From NCBI GenBank assembly GCA_023404715.1, contig JAEYAR010000012.1, positions 1-14,848 on the forward strand: a stretch of DNA of 14,848 nucleotides, given 5' to 3'. Position numbers and translations under genes: made by a program. The notes under the pieces are model-generated. The model was given only the letters and a program-made list of their open reading frames with translations, was not told where the DNA came from and made no database searches. The stretch's first letter is position 1. Each line of letters begins with the position of its first letter. This document shows positions 6,145 through 13,407 of this stretch, one piece after another. This DNA comes from Bacillota bacterium. Its GTDB lineage: Bacteria; Bacillota; Clostridia; Christensenellales; Aristaeellaceae.

Positions 6145-7542
6145 CTATCGATAGGTCTTGACGTCGAAGCTCTCGCGCACCAGGGCGCGCGCCTCTTCCC
6201 TCGTGTGAATTTCGCCTGCGCAGAGCATCTGCGCGAGCACGTTGCCCAGCGCCGTCGCTTCCACCGGACCTGCGGTGACGGGCCGTCCGCAGGCGCGGGC
6301 GGTGAGCTCGTTTAAGTATTCGTTCTTGCAACCCCCGCCCACGATGCAGACGCGGCGGATGGGGGCGCCCGTGAGCCGCTCCAGACGGCGAACCGTATCG
6401 GCGTAGCTGTCCGCAAGGCTATGGTAGACACAGGCGCACAGCTCGCCGGGCGTCCCGGGGACCGGCTGCGCGTGGGTCGCGCAGAAGCCTTGGACGGCTT
6501 GGGTCATGTTTTCCGGCGCGAGGAAGGAGGCGTCGTCCACGTCGATGCGGCCGGCAAAGCCGTCGGCCTCCCGCGCGGCCTGCGCGAGCGCGCCGAAGGC
6601 CGGCCTGCCGGGCAACTCGTTGCGGATGCATTGGATGATCCACAGACCCATGATGTTCTTGAGATAGCGGATGGCGCCGAAGCACCCGCCTTCGTTGGTG
6701 AGGTTCGCCAGGCGGCTCTCCTCGCTCAGCACGGGCGCAGGCAGCTCGACCCCCATGAGGCTCCACGTGCCGCTGGAGAGGAATGCGTCGCCCGGCTCGA
6801 GGGGCGAGGCGAGCACAGCGGCCGCCGTGTCGTGCGTCGGGGGCAGCACGACGTCGCAGGAGAACCCCACTTGCCGGGCGACTTCGGGCAATAGCGGACC
6901 GACACGCCCGCCAGGCTGGCGCAAGGGGCCGAACAGGCGGCGCGGGAGGCGCAGCGCGTCGATGAGCGAAATGTCCCAATCCCGCGCGGCGGCGTCCAAG
7001 AGGGCGGTCGTGGAGGCGTTCGTGTACTCGCCGGCTATCACGCCTGTAAGGCGGTAGTGCAGGTACTCGGGCATGAGCAGCATGCGCTGTGCGCGGGCGA
7101 GTATCTCCGGCGATTGCTCTCGCAGGGCCAGCAGCTGATATACGGTGTTGAACGGCTGCTTTTGAATGCCGGTGCGCGCGTAGTGCGCGGACTCGGACAG
7201 CGTACGGCAGAGCACGGCATCCATGCCCTGCGTGCGGCTGTCGCGGTAGGCGACGGTGTCGCCCACGCGGACGCCCTGCGCGTCCAACAGCGCGAAATCC
7301 ACGCCCCACGTATCGATGCCCACGCTGGCCGGCACGACGCCTTGGGTTTTGCAGGCCGCCAGGCCGCGCAGCACGTGTTCAAAGAGCGCGTCCGTATCCC
7401 ATACGAGGCGGTTCCCGCGACGCTGCATGCCATTTTCGAAGCGATACACTTCGTTCAGCGTCAGCCTTCCGTTTTCTAGGCGGCCGAGCATATGCCGCCC
7501 GCTGGAGGCGCCGATGTCGATGGCGAGATATGCGTTTTGCAC
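6145..7542 (-). CDS. rhaB: rhamnulokinase (FGGY carbohydrate kinase)
   Basis: ATP-dependent kinase phosphorylating L-rhamnulose to L-rhamnulose 1-phosphate. It has 465 residues, a normal length for the family. Both FGGY lobes are visible. The N-terminal lobe has AIDIGASSGR (7-16), GIDTWGVDF (75-83) and the catalytic base D238 in PTHDTAAAV. The C-terminal lobe has SSGTWSLMG (256-264) and the nucleotide-binding VGGGCKNEYLN (401-411). The start is GTG (7540-7542), preceded by GGAGGG with 5 nt spacing. A terminator separates it from the upstream regulator, so it heads its own transcript, rhaB-rhaA-rhaD. Confidence 0.96.
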   Translation of the reverse strand: MQNAYLAIDIGASSGRHMLGRLENGRLTLNEVYRFENGMQRRGNRLVWDTDALFEHVLRGLAACKTQGVVPASVGIDTWGVDFALLDAQGVRVGDTVAYRDSRTQGMDAVLCRTLSESAHYARTGIQKQPFNTVYQLLALREQSPEILARAQRMLLMPEYLHYRLTGVIAGEYTNASTTALLDAAARDWDISLIDALRLPRRLFGPLRQPGGRVGPLLPEVARQVGFSCDVVLPPTHDTAAAVLASPLEPGDAFLSSGTWSLMGVELPAPVLSEESRLANLTNEGGCFGAIRYLKNIMGLWIIQCIRNELPGRPAFGALAQAAREADGFAGRIDVDDASFLAPENMTQAVQGFCATHAQPVPGTPGELCACVYHSLADSYADTVRRLERLTGAPIRRVCIVGGGCKNEYLNELTARACGRPVTAGPVEATALGNVLAQMLCAGEIHTREEARALVRESFDVKTYR

Positions 7543-7555
7543 AAGATCCCTCCTT

Positions 7556-7588
7556 CTTCGGTAGTCTGTCAGAATCAGTATACCGAAG
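7556..7588 (-). promoter_or_regulatory. putative rhaBAD promoter with an 8-bp inverted repeat over the -10
   Basis: CTTCGGTA (7556-7563) and TACCGAAG (7581-7588) are perfect reverse complements separated by 17 bases. On the minus strand a near-consensus -10 TATACT (7578-7583) overlaps one arm. The position 17 bp upstream offers only a poor -35 (TTTCTT), as expected for an activator-dependent promoter. The repeat could be an operator, perhaps for the adjacent AraC-type regulator, or a stem in the mRNA leader just before the ribosome binding site. Which of these holds is not decided by sequence. Confidence 0.5.
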
Positions 7589-7596
7589 TTTGAATC

Positions 7597-7631
7597 AAAA
7601 AGAAAGGACGTGATTTGAATGAAATCACGTC
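7597..7631 (-). terminator. intrinsic terminator between the AraC regulator and rhaB
   Basis: A perfect 10-bp stem (7607-7616 with 7622-7631) has a 5-nt loop. On the minus strand it is followed by the T-rich CCTTTCTTTTT (7596-7606). One arm contains the regulator's own TGA stop (7625-7627). It uncouples the regulator from rhaBAD. Confidence 0.75.
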
Positions 7632-8602
7632 TTCATTTGCCTTCTGTAAGCGGCTGGAGTGAGGCCGAAACGCGAGCGGAACGCACGATGGAAATAGCTC
7701 GTGTTGTCGTAGCCGACGAGTTCGATGATCTGACCTACGTTTAGTCCGGTCGTGCGCAGCAGATAGGCGGCCTTATCCAGCCGCTTGCGGCTGAGCAGCT
7801 CTCGGTAGGTATGGCCGGTGGCGGCGTGTACGATGCGCGAGAGCCGGGCGAGCGGTACGCCGCCGCGTTCCGCCAGGGCATTCAGCGAGCTTTGCGCGTA
7901 ATTCTCCTCGATATCGCGAAGCACGGCGAGCACGAGCGCATCCTGCTGCCGGGCGGGCTGCGCATACGAGGCGCTCGACAGACAGGCGGCCAAGTGCATG
8001 AAGAGCAGCTCCATCGTCGCCTTTTCAAGGCCGCGGCGCCCCGCGTCGGGGATGAGCAGGCTGTAGACCAGGATTTCAAGCAGGTTTTGAACAGGCAGCT
8101 CGTCGCCGACGTGGAAGAGCAAATAGCTGGGCATCCCTGCCTCGGGCTTAGGCTGCGGGCGCAGGCAGCCGGTGAGGAAGCGGCCGAGCAGCGTATCTTG
8201 CCCAATGCCCGCCGAAGCGGTATCGAAAAATTGCGGAAGGACGATGAAGTTGACGGCGATATCGCCCGCGTCGGCGCGGTCGATCGCATGGCAAGCGTTT
8301 GGGCTGAGCAGTAGCAGCTCGCCTGCCTTAAGCGTCACGGGCTGTGCGTCGTCGATGAGATGCTGCGTCTCGCCCTCGACCATGTAGAGCATTTCAACGT
8401 AGTTATGCCCGTGGCGCGGGAAGGGCGCGAAGCGCGTGTGCTTTCGTAGCGCGATCATCTGCCCGCGGCGCAGCATCTTATCTCGATCGACGGTGAAGTC
8501 GCGCGCGTAGGTATAGGCGGCGCGGTCTACCTGTGCGCCGCGCAACAGGCGCTCTTCCTCGGGGGTTACGGCCCGCAGCCGTTTGACCAACTCCTCGCGC
8601 AT
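7625..8602 (-). CDS. AraC-family regulator with cupin sensor domain, probable rhamnose-locus regulator
   Basis: 325 residues. An N-terminal AraC-type cupin (about 50-125) shows RHGHNYVEMLYMVEGE and LKAGELLLLSPNACHAI, typical of sugar binding. The C-terminal double HTH (about 225-323) has NALAERGGVPLARLSRIVHA as first helix pair and GQIIELVGYDNTSYFHRAF as second, ending in GLTPAAYRR. The layout is that of RhaS/RhaR, and the gene sits directly upstream of rhaBAD on the same strand, so control of that operon is the obvious inference. I do not assign rhaS or rhaR because orthology cannot be shown here. The ATG at 8600-8602 has GGAGGGG 8 nt upstream. In the 170-base gap between this gene and the divergent ABC ATPase I find no convincing promoter on either strand. 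Confidence 0.9.
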   Translation of the reverse strand: MREELVKRLRAVTPEEERLLRGAQVDRAAYTYARDFTVDRDKMLRRGQMIALRKHTRFAPFPRHGHNYVEMLYMVEGETQHLIDDAQPVTLKAGELLLLSPNACHAIDRADAGDIAVNFIVLPQFFDTASAGIGQDTLLGRFLTGCLRPQPKPEAGMPSYLLFHVGDELPVQNLLEILVYSLLIPDAGRRGLEKATMELLFMHLAACLSSASYAQPARQQDALVLAVLRDIEENYAQSSLNALAERGGVPLARLSRIVHAATGHTYRELLSRKRLDKAAYLLRTTGLNVGQIIELVGYDNTSYFHRAFRSRFGLTPAAYRRQMKT

Positions 8603-8772
8603 GGGTTCGTCCCCTCCATTCGGTCAGGATCTATTCTTTTGTCCATTTCGCCGTTCGGGATTGCGATCCTTCCGCAACGGTGAAAAATCGGTCAAAGATA
8701 AAAATGGAAGGATATGAGGCTAAAAGTGCGGGATAAGCGCGGAAAAGGAAGCAGAAAATAAGGCGGATTCGA

Positions 8773-9504
8773 TTGAGTGACGAAATGGGGGCCGTAAAGG
8801 CGATGATCGAGCTTTCGCACATTGTCAAGACGTATCAAATGGGGGATGCGCAGGTAGAGGCGCTGTCGGATGTGAACCTCGTTGTTGAAAGAGGGGAATT
8901 CGTCGCGGTGATCGGACCGTCGGGCTCGGGCAAGTCGACCCTGATGAACATCATGGGCTGCCTGGATCGGCCGAGCGCAGGCGCGTACAGGCTGGATGGA
9001 CAAAACGTGGAACTGCTAGGCCAGAATGAACTGGCGGCGGTACGCGGCAGGAAGATCGGTTTTGTCTTTCAGGGTTTTCAGCTCTTGCCGCGCCTGACGG
9101 CGCTTGAGAACGTGGAGCTGCCGCTGATGATCGCCGGCGTGGGCGCAAAGGAGCGCCGGCGGCGCGCGGGAGAGGCGCTCGCCCGCGTCGGGCTGGACGC
9201 CCGCATGCGCCACCGGCCTAGCCAGCTATCCGGCGGCCAGCAGCAGCGCGTGGCGATCGCCCGCGCGTTGGTGACGGATCCGCCCGTGCTGCTCGCCGAC
9301 GAGCCGACGGGCAACCTGGATTCGCGCGCGAGCCAAGACGTGATGGACCTGCTCTGCGCGCTGAACGCCCAGGGGCGGACGATCGTGCTCATCACGCACG
9401 ACAGGGGCGTTGCCGCGCGCGCTGGGCGGCAGGTGCGCGTAAAGGACGGGCGGTTGAGCGGCGGGGAGGAGAGAATGACTGCGATGTTGACAGACGCAAA
9501 ATGA
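8773..9504 (+). CDS. ABC transporter ATP-binding protein, MacB/LolD type
   Basis: A complete nucleotide-binding subunit, 243 residues from the most upstream start: Walker A GPSGSGKST (48-56), Q-loop Q100, signature LSGGQ (152-156), Walker B VLLADEP (172-178), D-loop NLDS and switch H209. The sequence (MIELSHIVKTY start, MGCLDRPSAG, ADEPTGNLDS) is that of the MacB/LolD/FtsE-like family, which works with FtsX-like permeases in efflux or peptide/lipoprotein handling. No permease follows, which is odd. The start is uncertain: TTG 8773 has a mediocre AAGGCGG upstream, while ATG 8785 and ATG 8803 lack a well-spaced site, although MIELSHIVKTY from 8803 matches the usual family N-terminus. A strong GGGGAGGAG at 9463-9471 precedes an in-frame ATG at 9475, as if a downstream gene once began there. 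Confidence 0.9.
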   Translation: MSDEMGAVKAMIELSHIVKTYQMGDAQVEALSDVNLVVERGEFVAVIGPSGSGKSTLMNIMGCLDRPSAGAYRLDGQNVELLGQNELAAVRGRKIGFVFQGFQLLPRLTALENVELPLMIAGVGAKERRRRAGEALARVGLDARMRHRPSQLSGGQQQRVAIARALVTDPPVLLADEPTGNLDSRASQDVMDLLCALNAQGRTIVLITHDRGVAARAGRQVRVKDGRLSGGEERMTAMLTDAK

Positions 9505-9764
9505 CTATGCTATTGGGTTTCGCTGCGTTTGTGATGCTGGATGCGACGTGGTGGGATGCGGACTGGACGAACGATGGCGATATGCTCGGGACGATAGTAG
9601 GCGATGAGCAAGGAGAGCCTAAAGCTCCTGCTGCGCCGGGTGTAGGATGCAGCACGCCGAACAGCAGAGGTAACGATACTGGCGACCGGGACGACGACCG
9701 TGATGACGATCGGAATGACGGCTGGGACGACGGTGACGACGACCAGGACGATGAAGACGATTGA
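9501..9764 (+). CDS. small Asp-rich protein, hypothetical
   Basis: An 87-residue frame whose ATG overlaps the ABC ATPase stop as ATGA, a common sign of translational coupling. There is no ribosome binding site of its own at normal spacing. The N-terminus is short and hydrophobic (MTMLLGFAAFVML) without positive charges. The middle is Gly/Pro/Ala-rich, and the last 30 or so residues are dominated by Asp, with a few Arg and Trp (for example DRDDDRDDDRNDGWDD). Asp codons in this tail alternate between GAC and GAT, that is, mostly silent change in this frame. I do not recognise a family. It could be a secreted acidic or cation-binding peptide, the remnant of a replaced permease gene, or a decayed GAC-type repeat that is not translated. 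Confidence 0.4.
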   Translation: MTMLLGFAAFVMLDATWWDADWTNDGDMLGTIVGDEQGEPKAPAAPGVGCSTPNSRGNDTGDRDDDRDDDRNDGWDDGDDDQDDEDD

Positions 9765-9776
9765 ATAACCTATGAG

Positions 9777-9813
9777 AAGGCCTCCAGGCACTGATGCGAT
9801 GCATGGAGGCTTT
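9777..9813 (+). terminator. intrinsic terminator after the ABC ATPase/Asp-rich frame
   Basis: A 10-bp stem, AAGGCCTCCA (9777-9786) with TGGAGGCTTT (9804-9813), fully pairs as plus-strand RNA with one G-U and has a 17-nt loop. In minus-strand RNA one pair becomes an A-C mismatch. The T-tract is short (TTT, then AATATGTT). It lies between the converging plus-strand unit and the solute-binding protein gene. Confidence 0.6.
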
Positions 9814-9844
9814 AATATGTTACGTGGGTGATAATTGACGTATA

Positions 9845-11536
9845 TTATCGATTCAACGTTGCCTCAAGACTCGAGAGATAGCGGTCGTATACGTTTTGAT
9901 AAATTCGCATGTAATCTTCTAAACCGGCAGCGTTGAGCTCATTTTTGAACGTCTCCCATTCTTTCTCTACACCACCATCCATCATCCATTTGGCTGAATA
10001 GGCAGATACGATGTTTTTAAGCTGTGGAACGATCTGTGAGATCGTATTTTGTTCTTCCTGCATGAAAAACAATCGTGGAAGTGCTTCAAACTCATCCATG
10101 ATATCGTATTTACCGTTTGTGATTTGACCCTCGAGTAAATATTTCATTGTATCCACAGGATATTCGAGTATGGTGTCATAATAATCGGAAAGAATGGCGA
10201 GCGAACCTCGGACAGGCGTACAAAAGTTGCGCATATCCGCAAAGGACGCGAAACCGTCTTTGAGATTCGGCAAACCATTTTCATCGAAATCATATCCGAT
10301 CAGACCGTTTTCCTTTTCCACAAAGATGTAATCCGGCATTCCCCAATTGAGGTATATTGATTCATAAGGCGCGTAGCAGAAGTCAACAAAGCGTGCGACG
10401 AGCTCCGGATATTCACAAGCATCTGTGATGGCACAAGCTGTGGGTAACTGCAGTTCAGAATAGTTGTTTTCGACGCCCGACATGCCACTTGGACCTTTCA
10501 ATCGTGGGAGGGCGACATATTGGTCGCGAACAGCACCATCAGGAACGGCAGACATACGATTCCATGTGCCGCAAACGCCGATCTGCGCTACACCTTGGTT
10601 CATCTTATCGACGATGATGCCTCGTGGATTACTGCTGGGTGAGAATGAAGCTGGATCGATGAGTCCTTCCTCATACATGCGATGAAACCAGGAGATCGTA
10701 TCTCTGTACGCATCCGAGGTCGCGGTATATACAAGCTTTCCGTCTTTGGCCGTCAAGAAGTCGTCTTGCTGCCCGACGATCGGAATACCTTGACCAAAGC
10801 AGCCGGCAATGGAGCAAAAAATATTTTGACTCCCGAAGTCACCGATCTGCATGAAATTGAAGGCCATTGGGTATTCGTCATCAATGCCGTTGCCATTCAG
10901 ATCTTTTCCCTTCATGGCGCGCATTGCCTCTTCCAACTCGCTAAGTGTGGTAGGAACGGATAGCTCGAGTTGATCAAGCCAGTTTTTGTTTATAACCATC
11001 GCACCGGGCGTATTAACGAGACCCTTCATTTCTTCGATATACGGAAAGCCGTACATATTGCCGTCAGGTGCGGTGCACATCGCTTTGTATTCCGGCCTTT
11101 CCTCAAAGATTTTTTTGAGGTTAGGCATATATTGTTCAACCAAATCTTGTGTAGGAATAAAGATGCCGGAGTCTATATATTGAGATATGACGCTTGCATC
11201 AATCGTATTCCAAAAAACGTCAGGGTAATCGCCGCTAGCAAGTAAAAGATTAGCTTTTTCTAAAGCTCCCTCGCTAGGGTTTTTTTGCCAGTTGAATGTG
11301 ATGCCTGTTTTATTAGCGGCATATTTTACCCACATTGTGTCATTCATTTCTTCCGGCAGGAGCGGATTGGCTGCGATGAACATTGTAATTTCAGGCATTT
11401 GCATATCCTGTTTCAGGATGGGAAGTCCCTCCGTGTTCATGATGTTCGATAGATCTCCAGAAGCGAAAACAGAGACGGGAAACAGCGCGAGGCATAGGAA
11501 AACGCAAATGGTGGAACAAAAACCTCTTTTTTTCAT
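9845..11536 (-). CDS. extracellular carbohydrate-binding protein of a CUT1-type ABC importer (LplA-like)
   Basis: 563 residues, a usual length for LplA-like solute-binding proteins that deliver (oligo)saccharides to LplB/YtcP-type permeases. A signal peptide covers about residues 1-25: MKKR, then a hydrophobic stretch, ending in VFA before SG, a signal peptidase I pattern. No lipobox with a following Cys is present, although most Gram-positive binding proteins are lipoproteins. Family-typical features include MKGKDLNGNGIDDEYPMAFN (a Ca-binding-like loop) and the C-terminal WMMDGGVEKEW. The ATG at 11534-11536 has GAGGAGGA close upstream. It is the last gene of the transporter unit on this strand. 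The 114-base gap after the YtcP-type gene shows no terminator, only an unused AAAGGAGGG without a start after it. It is more AT-rich than the rhamnose genes. The substrate cannot be read from sequence. Confidence 0.92.
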   Translation of the reverse strand: MKKRGFCSTICVFLCLALFPVSVFASGDLSNIMNTEGLPILKQDMQMPEITMFIAANPLLPEEMNDTMWVKYAANKTGITFNWQKNPSEGALEKANLLLASGDYPDVFWNTIDASVISQYIDSGIFIPTQDLVEQYMPNLKKIFEERPEYKAMCTAPDGNMYGFPYIEEMKGLVNTPGAMVINKNWLDQLELSVPTTLSELEEAMRAMKGKDLNGNGIDDEYPMAFNFMQIGDFGSQNIFCSIAGCFGQGIPIVGQQDDFLTAKDGKLVYTATSDAYRDTISWFHRMYEEGLIDPASFSPSSNPRGIIVDKMNQGVAQIGVCGTWNRMSAVPDGAVRDQYVALPRLKGPSGMSGVENNYSELQLPTACAITDACEYPELVARFVDFCYAPYESIYLNWGMPDYIFVEKENGLIGYDFDENGLPNLKDGFASFADMRNFCTPVRGSLAILSDYYDTILEYPVDTMKYLLEGQITNGKYDIMDEFEALPRLFFMQEEQNTISQIVPQLKNIVSAYSAKWMMDGGVEKEWETFKNELNAAGLEDYMRIYQNVYDRYLSSLEATLNR

Positions 11537-11650
11537 GAATATCCTCCTCTTAAGTCGTGCATTAGCGTATTCAACGTGTTATTCTGTCGGTGGATTCGGG
11601 GATGCCCGGCTACTGTCCCTCCTTTCTTATAATACGCCGTTATGGAGCAA

Positions 11651-12541
11651 TCACCCCTTAATCGCGCCGATCATCACACCTTTAGCAAAATATTTTTGTA
11701 AAAAGGGATAGAGGAGCATAAGCGGCAGTGCGCCGATGACGATGACGCCATACTTCATCTGTTCGGCCAGTTTTGCGCGTGAATCGTAACCCATTGCATC
11801 ACCGAGCATGTCGGTCGTCGAATTTATGAGAATGAGATTGCGTAAAACGACTTGTAAAGGCATCTTGTTCTCGTCAGTCATGTACATTAGCGCGCTAAAA
11901 TAAGCATTCCATTGAGATACGGCAAAGAAAAGACCGATAACAGCGATGATCGTTTGTGATAATGGGAGCACGATGTGAAAGAAAAAGGTGAAATCGTCGC
12001 ACCCATCGATGCGTGCAGCCTCTAAAAGTTCAGGCGGGATCGATTCTTGAAAAAAGGTGCGTGCTACAATGAGGTTCCAAGCGCTACAGGCACTAGGCAA
12101 GACAACAGCCCATGCAGTATTGAGCAGATGTAAGGATTTAATCAATAGGTAAGCGGGAATCATCCCGCCTGAAAAGAACATGGTAAATGTAAAGATCATC
12201 ATGAGGCCATTACGAAAAACCATATCTCGGCGAGATAGAACATAAGCAGCTGGAATAGTGGTTACCAATGCACAAATGACAGTCAAGCCCATATAAAAGA
12301 AAGAATTTGCATATCCGCGCCATAGCGGCGAATATTCCACAATGCGCTGATAACCATCTAAAAAGGGCTTTTCCGGATATAAAAGAAACTTTCCTGAATT
12401 GACCACGGCAGGATCTGTGAAGGAGGCGATAACGATATAGTAAAGCGGATAGACAACGACAAAACATAGGATGATCAGTATGATCCCAAGAGTGATATTG
12501 AAGATACGGTCGTTTCGGGTCAAACGTTTCGTAGGATACAT
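11651..12541 (-). CDS. ABC sugar transporter permease, YtcP/LplC type
   Basis: 296 residues, a usual length for this family, with about six membrane segments. The first is near residues 14-40 (FNITLGIILIILCFVVVYPL) and the last near the C-terminus (VIVIGALPLMLLYPF). The EAA loop that docks the ATPase is PPELLEAARIDGCDDFTFFF followed by HIVLPLS. The ending FAKGVMIGAIKG is characteristic of YtcP-like permeases. The ATG at 12539-12541 is preceded by GGGAGGA at 7 nt spacing, and that site overlaps the region just after the LplB stop, so the two permeases are coupled. Being downstream of a broken permease gene, it may be expressed poorly or from a promoter in the inserted element. The matching ATPase is usually a shared MsmX-like protein encoded elsewhere. 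Confidence 0.93.
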   Translation of the reverse strand: MYPTKRLTRNDRIFNITLGIILIILCFVVVYPLYYIVIASFTDPAVVNSGKFLLYPEKPFLDGYQRIVEYSPLWRGYANSFFYMGLTVICALVTTIPAAYVLSRRDMVFRNGLMMIFTFTMFFSGGMIPAYLLIKSLHLLNTAWAVVLPSACSAWNLIVARTFFQESIPPELLEAARIDGCDDFTFFFHIVLPLSQTIIAVIGLFFAVSQWNAYFSALMYMTDENKMPLQVVLRNLILINSTTDMLGDAMGYDSRAKLAEQMKYGVIVIGALPLMLLYPFLQKYFAKGVMIGAIKG

Positions 12542-12556
12542 CTCAGATTCCTCCCG

Positions 12557-13345
12557 TCAAAACAGACTGACGTTAGATAAGCGCTTGCAAATCCAATTCG
12601 TTGTAACCAGGAAGGCAAGATTAATAATAGAATTGAATAAACCGACCGCCGATGCAAAGCTGAACTGTGCGCTTTGGACGCCCACTTTATAAACATAGGT
12701 GGAAACAACCTCACTTACGGTCAGATTCATACCAGTCTGCATAAGATAAACCTTCTCATACCCAACTGACAGCATATTGCCAGTCGCCATAACAAGCATG
12801 ATGACGATGGTGGGTATTAGCGCAGGAGCTTCGATATAGCGGATTCTTTGCAGGCGCGTTGCCCCGTCAATCATCGCGGCTTCGTAGAGGTCAGGCGATA
12901 TCGTGGTCAGACTGGAAAGATAGATAATCGCATTGAAGCCTGCAGTCTGCCAAATGCCAGAGAGCACGTAGACAGGAATGAAGTATTCAGGCCGCGACAT
13001 AAACATTCGACTTCCGATACCGATGGTATCCAATAATCGGTTTACAAAACCAGTTGTCGGGTTGAGAATGACGGATAAAATGCCTACAACGACAACGTTG
13101 GAGATGAAATAGGGAACATACGTGGCTGTCTGAACAAATTTACGGAGAGATACACGTTGGATTTGGTTGATGACGAGCGCCAATAGGATGGGAATCGGAA
13201 AACTGAAAAGGAGCGTATAAACGCTAAGTCTCAGCGTATTTATAATGCTTCGAAAGGCAATCTGTGTGCTGAAAAACTGCTCGAAATATTTAAAACCTGC
13301 CCAAGGGCTTCCCCATATCCCTAGTTTGGGTTTATAAGTCTTAAA
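12557..13345 (-). pseudogene. 5'-truncated LplB-type ABC sugar permease, interrupted by a mobile element
   Basis: The reading frame is open well above the TTG at 13183. Conserved LplB sequence continues upstream as KLGIWGSPWAGFKYFEQFF and on to FKTYKPK at about 13325-13345, then becomes unrelated and stops at TAG 13364-13366. Intact members have about 40-50 more N-terminal residues with a first membrane segment ending in a pattern like IAFKNYKP. Here that part is missing. The remaining 260 or so residues keep five membrane segments and the EAA loop (LYEAAMIDGATRLQRI). No start codon with a ribosome binding site exists in the retained part; TTG 13183 lacks one. The gene stops at TGA 12557-12559, just before the YtcP-type permease. 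The transporter is therefore probably inactive unless the element excises. Confidence 0.8.
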
Positions 13346-13402
13346 AGTACAGTTTACAAGGGACTACACAGGGTAATGGTCTGACGGGTAGTATTCTGCC
13401 CG
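13340..13402. other. probable element/host junction (attachment-site half)
   Basis: Permease homology ends at about 13345 and the recombinase stop codon is at 13403. The boundary of the inserted element and its crossover dinucleotide must lie in or near this interval. The sequence alone, without the other end or an empty site, does not fix the exact point. Confidence 0.55.
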
Positions 13403-13407
13403 TCAGA
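13380..13407 (+). terminator. hairpin spanning the recombinase stop codon, at the element edge
   Basis: TCTGACGGG (13380-13388) pairs perfectly with CCCGTCAGA (13399-13407) across a 10-nt loop. One arm contains the recombinase TGA (13403-13405). On the plus strand it runs into TTTT, so as an intrinsic terminator it would best stop transcripts entering the element antisense to the recombinase. On the minus strand no T-run follows. A role as a recombinase recognition feature is also possible. Confidence 0.45.

Noticed and set aside
8660..8680. Short palindrome TTGCG-N7-CGCAA in the gap between the AraC regulator and the ABC ATPase
   Set aside because: Five-base arms are expected by chance in GC-rich DNA, and no promoter boxes could be placed convincingly around it.
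9510..9791. Minus-strand 93-codon frame with a Val/Ile-rich membrane-like segment
   Set aside because: It is the complement of the Asp-rich repeat, starts at a GTG without a ribosome binding site, and its beginning overlaps the terminator hairpin at 9777-9813.
11590..11625. Possible extra small gene after the strong AAAGGAGGG between the YtcP-type permease and the binding protein
   Set aside because: No ATG, GTG or TTG lies at a usable distance after it, so nothing can be called.
12557..13183. Reading the LplB-type permease as a complete 208-residue gene from TTG 13183
   Set aside because: Conserved permease sequence continues in frame upstream to about 13345 and the TTG has no ribosome binding site. 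It is the middle of a truncated gene.
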